Source: Deltaproteobacteria bacterium
GTDB taxonomy: Bacteria; Desulfobacterota; Desulfobulbia; Desulfobulbales; Desulfurivibrionaceae
NCBI GenBank assembly: GCA_026388735.1
Contig: JAPLJG010000052.1
Span: 1-59,711 of the forward strand
Direction: 5' to 3'
Length of the DNA: 59,711 nt
This document shows positions 53,883-59,711 of this stretch, in pieces. The position numbers and the translations under genes are program-made. Position 1 is the first letter of the stretch. Each line of letters begins with the position of its first letter. The notes under the pieces are model-generated. The model saw only the letters and a program-made list of their open reading frames with translations. It made no database searches and was not told the DNA's origin.

Positions 53883-55790
53883 ATGAAATATCAGGTCCGT
53901 AAATTGAATTTCTGGATCGTACTTTTGGTTGATCTGTTGCTGCTTGTTGCCGCGCATCTGTTGGCCTATGTCATCCGGTTTGAAGGCGATGTGCCCATGG
54001 GCCAGCGGGCCAATATTCCGGTTTTTCTTGCTTTTCTTCTTCCGATCAAGCTGGGGGGGTTTTTCTTTTTTGGCCTCTATCGCGGCATGTGGCGGTATAC
54101 TTCCCTTGCCGACCTGTTGAGTCTCCTCAGGGCTTGCGTGGTCGCCGGTTTTGTCAGTCTGGGCGTTATCCTGCTGGTAAACCGTTTTGAGGGATTTTCC
54201 CGGGCTGTTTTTGTGCTTGATATTCTGCTCACCTTTCTTTTTGTTGCCGGATTCCGGGTCAGTCTTAGGGTCTACTACCAGAATATTTCAGGCTGGGTAT
54301 TTTTTCGGGAAAAGTCTGCGGATAGCCGACAGCGCCGCAAGCGGCTGCTTGTTGTCGGGGCCGGGGACGCGGCTGAGAAAGTAGCCCGGGAGATCAATGA
54401 CAACAAGGCGCTGCCTTACATGGTGGCGGGATTTCTTGATGACAATGCTGCCAAGGTCGGTCAGCGGATTCATGGCATTCCAGTTCTCGGTTCCATTGCC
54501 GAGCTGCAGGGGTTTGTGTCCAAGACCAGAGCCCAGGAGATACTCATTGCCATTCCTTCGGCCGGTCGGGAGCAGATGCAGCGCATCGTCGATCTCTGCC
54601 GGGAAGGGGATGTTCCTTTTAAAACTCTGCCCAGCCTGGGGGAGTTGATCAGCGATCAGGTTTCCGTTAAGGCCATCCGGGATGTCTCATACAGGGATCT
54701 CTTGGGTCGACCGCCGGTGCGGCTTGCGCTACAGGAGATCGGTGGGATCCTGGCAGGGAGGACTATTCTTATTACCGGGGCAGGGGGTTCCGTCGGCTCT
54801 GAATTGTGTCGTCAGATCGTTCGTTTTCAGCCCGGCAGTCTCATCCTCATGGACATCAGCGAACAGAATCTTTACCAGATTGAGATGGAGCTACGTCACG
54901 AGTACGGCTATTCTGGCTATACGGCGGTGCTTGGCAAGGTACAGGACAAGGCGCTGCTGGAGGCGTTGTTTCAGCAGTACCGGCCAACGGTGGTTTTTCA
55001 TGCCGCAGCTTACAAGCATGTGCCTATGGTCGAATGTAACCCTTGGGAGGGGGTGTACAATAACATCTTTGCCTCCAAGCGGTTGATGGAGGTTGCTGTG
55101 CGGTATGGGGTGGAGCGATTCATTCTGATCTCCACCGACAAAGCGGTCCGACCCACCAATGTTATGGGCGCCACCAAGCGGATGGCCGAGATGCTCATGC
55201 AAGGCTTCTGCGAGAAGGTCAAGGATTCAGGTGCAGGAACCAGGTTCATGGCGGTGCGTTTTGGCAATGTTTTAGGTTCCTCTGGTTCGGTCATCCCCCT
55301 GTTTCGGCGGCAGATCGAGTTGGGCGGACCGGTCACTGTCACCCATCCGGAAATGACCCGCTATTTCATGTCCATCGAGGAGGCGAGCCAGCTTATTCTC
55401 CAGGCTGCAACCATGGGCGAGGGCGGGGAGATTTTTGTCTTGGAAATGGGAACGCCGGTGCGGATCGGGCAGATGGCCCGTGATTTGATTCAGCTCTGCG
55501 GCAAAGAGCCGGATACGGAGATCGAAATCAGGTACATTGGGCTCCGGCCCGGCGAAAAGATGTACGAGGAGCTGATCACCGAGGGCGAAGGGATCGTGCA
55601 CACCGGGCATGAGAAGATTATGGTGTTGCGTGGCGAGAAAGGCTTTTCCTTGGCGGACTTGCAGGAATCGCTGGCAAACCTCAAGCAGTTTTCGGCAACC
55701 CATGATGCCGAGGGGATCAAGGCTGAGCTTGGCAAGGTGATCCCCGAATATACAGCCCAGGCCTGCGAATCCGTTTTGCCCCGGGGGTGA
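53883..55790 (+). CDS. membrane UDP-sugar 4,6-dehydratase (CapD/PglF/WbpM family)
   Basis: A 635-residue protein. Four membrane helices fill residues about 8-130 (FWIVLLVDLLLLVAAHLLAY and following). A CoA-binding-like Rossmann region (VVGAGDAAEKVAREI) precedes the C-terminal SDR domain with GAGGSVGSELCRQIVRFQPG, AAYKHVPMVE, STDKAVRPTNVMGATKR and RFGNVLGSSGSVIPLF. The family converts UDP-GlcNAc to a 4-keto-6-deoxy sugar, the first step to bacillosamine or QuiNAc. The lysine of MGATKR and the T/D pair are present. It may supply sugars for the glycan clusters upstream. The start has no strong ribosome-binding site. Confidence 0.92.
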   Translation: MKYQVRKLNFWIVLLVDLLLLVAAHLLAYVIRFEGDVPMGQRANIPVFLAFLLPIKLGGFFFFGLYRGMWRYTSLADLLSLLRACVVAGFVSLGVILLVNRFEGFSRAVFVLDILLTFLFVAGFRVSLRVYYQNISGWVFFREKSADSRQRRKRLLVVGAGDAAEKVAREINDNKALPYMVAGFLDDNAAKVGQRIHGIPVLGSIAELQGFVSKTRAQEILIAIPSAGREQMQRIVDLCREGDVPFKTLPSLGELISDQVSVKAIRDVSYRDLLGRPPVRLALQEIGGILAGRTILITGAGGSVGSELCRQIVRFQPGSLILMDISEQNLYQIEMELRHEYGYSGYTAVLGKVQDKALLEALFQQYRPTVVFHAAAYKHVPMVECNPWEGVYNNIFASKRLMEVAVRYGVERFILISTDKAVRPTNVMGATKRMAEMLMQGFCEKVKDSGAGTRFMAVRFGNVLGSSGSVIPLFRRQIELGGPVTVTHPEMTRYFMSIEEASQLILQAATMGEGGEIFVLEMGTPVRIGQMARDLIQLCGKEPDTEIEIRYIGLRPGEKMYEELITEGEGIVHTGHEKIMVLRGEKGFSLADLQESLANLKQFSATHDAEGIKAELGKVIPEYTAQACESVLPRG

Positions 55791-55946
55791 CGGTGTTTTT
55801 TGTAGGCATCCTTTTGAAATAGTTGATAAAGTCATCGAGTGAGACCGGCATCTCGTCCTCTGGGGCATTTTGTTCTTTGCAAGAGGGAGTAGGTGTTGTA
55901 AAGTGGTGCCCCATTGGCCAGCGCCTGTTTTGACTTAGAAAACGCT
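55791..55946. other. spacer between dehydratase and tRNA-Ser
   Basis: No gene or clear terminator is seen in this 156-nt stretch; it must contain the promoter of the tRNA-Ser gene. Confidence 0.3.
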
Positions 55947-56034
55947 GGAGAGGTGACCGAGTGGCTTAAGGTGCACGCCTGGAACGCGTGTGTGCGGCAA
56001 CGTACCGTGGGTTCGAATCCCACCTTCTCCGCCA
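55947..56034 (+). tRNA. tRNA-Ser (anticodon GGA)
   Basis: An 88-nt tRNA with a long variable arm; anticodon stem CACGC/GCGTG around CTGGAAC gives anticodon GGA (Ser, codons UCC/UCU). T arm GGGTTCGAATCCC and encoded CCA at 56032-56034. It is followed after 15 nt by the SRP RNA gene. Confidence 0.95.
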
Positions 56035-56049
56035 GATATTTTACGGTTT

Positions 56050-56151
56050 GATAGCCGGGTCCTGCGCAACAGAGACTTGCGAACCCCGCCAGGTCCGGAA
56101 GGAAGCAACGGTAGTAAGTTACTCTGTGTGCCGTGGGGGTGCCTGGCTATC
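56050..56151 (+). ncRNA. ffs: bacterial small SRP RNA (4.5S)
   Basis: The SRP-RNA core AGGTCCGGAAGGAAGCAAC is present in the apical loop region, and the ends GATAGCC/GGCTATC close a single long hairpin with internal loops (GCGAACCCCGCC opposite GTGGGGGTGCC). A T-run follows directly. The RNA binds Ffh for co-translational membrane targeting. The tRNA-Ser, ffs, dnaX order is common in bacteria. Confidence 0.92.
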
Positions 56152-56158
56152 ATTTTTT

Positions 56159-56266
56159 TATACCTGTTCAGCAGCACCACATCTGCTTTGTCATCGGCCT
56201 GCTCATGTGCGATAGCACACTTCGCAGTCCTCTTTCGCGCATCTGCGGCACTGCTGAACAGGTATA
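56159..56266. repeat. 16-bp inverted repeat enclosing a structured spacer
   Basis: TATACCTGTTCAGCAG (56159-56174) is exactly complementary to CTGCTGAACAGGTATA (56251-56266). The 76-nt spacer holds smaller stems (TGTGC-GATA-GCACA; CGCAG with CTGCG). It resembles a small palindromic element or a structured RNA between ffs and dnaX. Confidence 0.6.
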
Positions 56267-56402
56267 GTTGTGATGTTTAATGCTGTTTTCAGCCTTAGCT
56301 GAATAGCTTGTTTTTGCGCCCACCGGAGCGTCCTGGGCTACCAGCCTTCCGTCTCCCATTCATATCCAAGAAACACCGGTGTCTGACACCTGAGGACTGA
56401 AA

Positions 56403-58145
56403 ATGTCCTACCTGGTTTTAGCCAGAAAATGGCGTCCCCAGAATTTCGATGAGGTTGTCGGTCAGCAGGCCGTGGTGCGTACCTTGCGCAATGCATTGAC
56501 CCGGAACCGGGTGGCCCATGCCATGCTTTTTTCCGGGGTGCGCGGGGTTGGCAAAACCACCCTGGCGCGACTCATGGCCAAGGCGCTCAACTGCCAGCAG
56601 GGTGAGCCGGATATGCCCTGCGATCAGTGCGAGTCCTGCCTGGAGATCATGGCTGGTAATGCCATGGATCTGCATGAGATCGACGGCGCCTCCAACCGCG
56701 GCATCCAGGAGATCCGCGAGCTCAAGGAAAATATCCGTTTTTTCCCCGCCAAGGGCCGCTACAAGATCATCATCATCGATGAAGTGCACATGCTCACCAC
56801 CGAGGCATTCAACGCCCTGTTGAAGACTCTGGAAGAGCCGCCGGCCCATGTCTATTTCATGTTCGCCACCACCGAGCTGCACAAGATTCCGATCACCATC
56901 CTTTCCCGTTGTCAGCGTTATGAGCTCAAGCGGGTGCCTTTTGCCGAGCTGGTCGCATTTTTTGCCAGGATAGCCGAGGCGGAAAAGGTTGCTATTTCTC
57001 CGTGTGCCTTGGAAATGATCGGGCGGGAGGCTGAAGGCAGTGTGCGGGATGGCTTAAGTCTTCTTGATCAGCTTTTTTCCTTTGGCGGAGCTGAAATCAG
57101 CGATGGCGATGTGGCTGAGGTCCTGGGGTTGGTTGACCGCCGGATCTATGAAAATCTGGCCCGAGCGCTCCTGGCTGCCGATCTGGCCGGTTGCCTCGAG
57201 ATTTTTGAGCAGGGCCAAGCCGCAGGCATGGATCTCAAACGTTTTGCCAACGATCTGCTGGGATTTTTTCGGGCTCTGCTGATTGCCAAGGTCAAGGCCC
57301 GGCCCGAGGAGCTGCTGGACCTTTCCGACCAGGAACTGGCGGCCATCAAGGACATTGCCGCAGGTGCCAGCCAGGAAACGCTCTATCAGTATTTTTCCCT
57401 GCTGTTGAAAGGGAGCGAGGAGATGCAGTACTCTTCCCGACCTCGCCTTGCCTTGGAGATGGCCTTTGTCAGGGTTACCCAGGCAGGCCAGATCGTGCCG
57501 ACGGGTACCCTGTTGGGACGACTTGACGGATTGCTGGCCGGAGCCGTTCCCCTGCCGCAGGGGGCCGGGAGGCCTGTATCGCTGGCGATTTCCACGGCGG
57601 AACCGGAGCCAACCGCGCCCAGGTCTATGCCCCGGCCAGCGAGTGCCTCTTCTTCCGGACCGCTTCCGGAACAAAAAAAAAATGAAATAGCGCCAGAATC
57701 CACGGCCTCCCAAGAGCAAAGCGGGCAATCATCTCCCTCGGCCGCCGTTTTCCCTGCCGGCCGGGAAGTAAAAAGGCATTGGGGGGAGTTCATTGAGTAT
57801 GTCAAGAAGCGCAAGCGCTGGATGGCTCCGGTATTACAGCTGTGCGCCTCCGCCCGTGATGAAGGGGGCGAGCTGGTCCTGAAGTTTGATGACCCTTCCG
57901 ACTGCAAGCTGTTGCAGGAGCATGACAATTTGAAGCTCTTGCAGGCTTTTGCCCTGGATTTTTTCCAGCATGATTTTCGGGTTGTTTTCAAGGTGCGCGG
58001 CGCACAGGCGACCGACGATGGCGGCGGTGATGAGGCGGAGAGCCTTCTTGCCGAGCGGCGGGTTTTGGCCAATGACCCCATGGTGCAGATGGCCAATGAG
58101 ATTTTTGGTGGGCAGGTCGGTAGTATCCGGACCGGGTCCAAATAA
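56403..58145 (+). CDS. dnaX: DNA polymerase III subunits gamma and tau
   Basis: A 580-residue clamp-loader ATPase. Start MSYLVLARKWRPQNFDEVVG, Walker A FSGVRGVGKTTLA, zinc-binding cysteines (C-x8-CDQCESC), Walker B IIIIDEVHML, SRC motif ILSRCQRYELK. A linker rich in Pro/Ser separates the ATPase and collar domains from the tau-specific C-terminal region (from about residue 455). Inside that linker is a run of ten A (57673-57682) likely to produce a shorter gamma form. GAGGA lies 7 nt upstream of the ATG. First gene of a dnaX-ebfC-recR set. Confidence 0.95.
   Translation: MSYLVLARKWRPQNFDEVVGQQAVVRTLRNALTRNRVAHAMLFSGVRGVGKTTLARLMAKALNCQQGEPDMPCDQCESCLEIMAGNAMDLHEIDGASNRGIQEIRELKENIRFFPAKGRYKIIIIDEVHMLTTEAFNALLKTLEEPPAHVYFMFATTELHKIPITILSRCQRYELKRVPFAELVAFFARIAEAEKVAISPCALEMIGREAEGSVRDGLSLLDQLFSFGGAEISDGDVAEVLGLVDRRIYENLARALLAADLAGCLEIFEQGQAAGMDLKRFANDLLGFFRALLIAKVKARPEELLDLSDQELAAIKDIAAGASQETLYQYFSLLLKGSEEMQYSSRPRLALEMAFVRVTQAGQIVPTGTLLGRLDGLLAGAVPLPQGAGRPVSLAISTAEPEPTAPRSMPRPASASSSGPLPEQKKNEIAPESTASQEQSGQSSPSAAVFPAGREVKRHWGEFIEYVKKRKRWMAPVLQLCASARDEGGELVLKFDDPSDCKLLQEHDNLKLLQAFALDFFQHDFRVVFKVRGAQATDDGGGDEAESLLAERRVLANDPMVQMANEIFGGQVGSIRTGSK
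57673..57688 (+). promoter_or_regulatory. poly-A slippage site within dnaX
   Basis: Ten consecutive A (57673-57682) read CAA AAA AAA AAT in frame. Gaining one A, or a ribosomal -1 shift, gives AAA TGA; losing one A gives ATG AAA TAG. Both alternatives stop at once, giving a product of about 427 residues equivalent to gamma. The position corresponds to the programmed site of other dnaX genes. Confidence 0.65.
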
Positions 58146-58245
58146 AAGTGAAAAACGAAAAGTTGTAAGTGAAGGACAGCGGGAGCAGGTAGTCGCTTCT
58201 GCTGTCTGTCCACTGTGCCGAAAAGTTAATGCCGGAGATATGCGG

Positions 58246-58554
58246 ATGGATATGAAACAGATGGTGAAACAGGCGCAGCAGTTCCAGCAACGTCTGACGG
58301 AGAAACAGGGGGAGTTGGCGGGCAGGCAAGTCAGCGCCACGGTGGGCGGCGGCATGGTGAGTGCCACGGTGAATGGCAGACATGAGCTTGTCAGTCTGGC
58401 CATTGACAAGGAAGTGGTGGATCCGGCGGACCCGCAAATGCTCCAGGACCTTGTGGTCTCCGCAGTGAACGAGGCCATGCGCAAGGCTCAGGCGATGATC
58501 GATGCCGAGATGGCAAAGCTCACCGGCGGGATCAAGATTCCTGGAATGTTTTAA
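58246..58554 (+). CDS. ebfC: YbaB/EbfC-family nucleoid-associated protein
   Basis: A 102-residue DNA-binding protein: N-terminal helix MDMKQMVKQAQQFQQRLTEK, then VSATVGGGMVSATVNGRHEL and the C-terminal GGIKIPGMF. It forms homodimers that coat DNA. The ATG at 58246 is chosen since GGAG is 8 nt upstream; ATG 58240 is too close to it and 58252 is later. Lies between dnaX and recR as in most bacteria. Confidence 0.92.
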   Translation: MDMKQMVKQAQQFQQRLTEKQGELAGRQVSATVGGGMVSATVNGRHELVSLAIDKEVVDPADPQMLQDLVVSAVNEAMRKAQAMIDAEMAKLTGGIKIPGMF

Positions 58555-58652
58555 GTGAAAGGTGCAAAGGAAAAAATGAAGACTAAAAAACTGCGGCTGT
58601 CTATGCCTGTTCTTATTCTATTTTGCTTTTTGCCTCGGGGTTTTTCCTTCAT

Positions 58653-59261
58653 ATGAATGTCGTTCCTCCGGCCTTGAGCCGTCTCATTACCGACCTGAAC
58701 CGTCTGCCGGGAATCGGCATGAAAACCGCGACCCGGTTGGCCCTCCATATCCTGCGTCGGCCCGCCAGCGAGGCCCAGAGCCTGGCCAGGGATCTGGGGG
58801 AGCTGCACCGGACCATTAGGCTATGCGGTAGCTGTTTTGCCTTTGCAGAGACCGATCCGTGCGCCATCTGTATGGATTCTAACCGCGATGCCGGGTTGGT
58901 CTGCGTGGTGGAGGAATCCGCCGACCTCATGGCCATCGAGAAAACTGGGGCCTTCAAGGGTAAGTATCATATTCTCCATGGGGTTCTTTCTCCCATGGAT
59001 GGGATCGGCCCGGAGGAAATCAAGGCGGATGCCCTGTTGGAAAGGATCAGGAAGCAGCAGGTGCGGGAGGTGCTGATCGCCACCAGCTCTACAGTGCCAG
59101 GGGAGGCAACGGCCGCTTATCTCATCAAACGGTTGCAGGAGGAGGTTGCGGTCAAAGTGACCAGGCTGGCCTGCGGGATTCCCATGGGGATGGACATCAA
59201 GTATGCTGATGAGCTTACGCTCAGTCGGGCCATTGAATCCCGGAAAGACACCTGTGCCTGA
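58653..59261 (+). CDS. recR: recombination mediator protein RecR
   Basis: A 202-residue RecR: helix-hairpin-helix ALSRLITDLNRLPGIGMKTA, C4 zinc finger (LCGSCFAFAETDPCAICMD), Toprim domain (VCVVEESADLMAIEKTG, YHILHGVLSPMDGIGPEE, EVLIATSSTVPGEATA) and the C-terminal TRLACGIPMGMDIKYADELT. With RecO/RecF it loads RecA onto gapped DNA. ATG 58653 is selected because the family begins about ten residues before the HhH; upstream codons look random. Confidence 0.95.
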   Translation: MNVVPPALSRLITDLNRLPGIGMKTATRLALHILRRPASEAQSLARDLGELHRTIRLCGSCFAFAETDPCAICMDSNRDAGLVCVVEESADLMAIEKTGAFKGKYHILHGVLSPMDGIGPEEIKADALLERIRKQQVREVLIATSSTVPGEATAAYLIKRLQEEVAVKVTRLACGIPMGMDIKYADELTLSRAIESRKDTCA

Positions 59262-59438
59262 GTGCGATAGACTGTGTCTGGGTAGGGGGTGTTTGGCTGC
59301 TTTTTTTCGTGGGTGAGAAGGTGGGCGGTCGGAACTATTTGTCCTTGACACCAAGGCGAATTGTTGTTATTTGGTTGCCGTTTGGAAGTTTTGTCTAAAA
59401 ATGGGCTGTCGCCATGGGCGGCGTCTCATTATTTTTTT

Positions 59439-59515
59439 AGGCGCGTAGCTCAGTTGGTTAGAGCGCTTGCCCGACACGCAAGAGGTCGGCGGTTCGAATC
59501 CGCCCGCGCCTACCA
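59439..59515 (+). tRNA. tRNA-Val (anticodon GAC)
   Basis: A 77-nt tRNA: acceptor AGGCGCG with CGCGCCT, D arm GCTCAG, anticodon stem CTTGC/GCAAG around CCGACAC giving anticodon GAC (Val), T arm GGTTCGAATCC, encoded CCA at 59513-59515. It precedes thrS by about 140 nt. Confidence 0.95.
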
Positions 59516-59653
59516 GAGAACATTCACGGATATCGTGGCGTCGCGAGGCTTGGCAGGGGCAGTTTTTGCCAAACCTTATTGTGCAGGCAGATTGACCTGG
59601 TCAATGTGCTTGTTTTTGTTTGTGCATTTGTGGAAAGGATGATCCCAACAACC

Positions 59654-59711
59654 ATGACGGAAATATCCCTTACCCTTCCTTCCGGGGAGCAGAAAACGTT
59701 CCCTGCGGGGA
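59654..59711 (+). CDS. thrS: threonyl-tRNA synthetase, first 19 codons
   Basis: The frame from ATG 59654 reads MTEISLTLPSGEQKTFPAG to the window edge, matching the N-terminal TGS domain start of threonyl-tRNA synthetase. GGAAAGGATG lies upstream. The gene continues outside the window. Confidence 0.7.
   Translation, partial: MTEISLTLPSGEQKTFPAG

Overview
The window reads as chromosomal DNA of a Gram-negative bacterium, most likely a Desulfobulbales-type Desulfobacterota (former Deltaproteobacteria). This is inferred from overall protein resemblance and from the small protein families seen (GxxExxY remnant, a short Ppa-like protein, PHP nuclease plus UvrD); no marker such as rRNA is present. 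Outer-membrane proteins (TolC family, TonB receptor), a Wzm/Wzt pair and type I secretion parts establish a Gram-negative envelope.

Layout. (1) 1-9.9 kb is core-like: the 3' part of tilS, tRNA-Arg(CCG), a CheY-like regulator, then a leftward run of small stress, thiol and thioesterase genes ending in a large fusion of an Endonuclease Q-type PHP nuclease with a UvrD-type helicase. A thioredoxin-reductase-like gene, tadA and tRNA-Ser(CGA) follow rightward. (2) 10-10.6 kb is an IS200-type element that looks dead. (3) 10.95-15.8 kb encodes a type I secretion system whose ABC protein has lost about 25 codons and its reading frame. (4) 15.9-32.6 kb is a surface-glycan cluster: Wzm/Wzt export, glycosyltransferases of GT2, GT-C and GT25 types, methyltransferases, a GtrA/GtrB-like pair and two large multi-domain enzymes. 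(5) 32.8-39.1 kb is a sensing and uptake module: a frame-broken ABC_sub_bind protein, a histidine kinase, an NtrC-type regulator and a TonB-dependent receptor. (6) 39.6-45 kb is a giant RTX/S-layer-like protein gene with one frame break. (7) 45-53.9 kb is a DUF6447 gene, then a decaying cluster of glycosylation and methylation genes, a HigBA-like toxin-antitoxin pair and repeated gene remnants. (8) 53.9-59.7 kb returns to core: a CapD/PglF-type dehydratase, tRNA-Ser(GGA), SRP RNA, dnaX-ebfC-recR, tRNA-Val(GAC) and the start of thrS.

How it fits together. The RTX/S-layer protein is the natural substrate of the type I exporter 25 kb upstream, and the TPR/glycosyltransferase/methyltransferase genes beside it are probable modifiers of that protein. 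Both the exporter ATPase and the substrate carry frame breaks, as do several genes of the downstream cluster, while the flanking core genes are intact. This suggests real decay of a surface-layer system, although sequence or assembly error must be excluded. The whole accessory block (about 46 kb) lies between two tRNA-Ser genes that share a nearly identical 31-nt 3' end.
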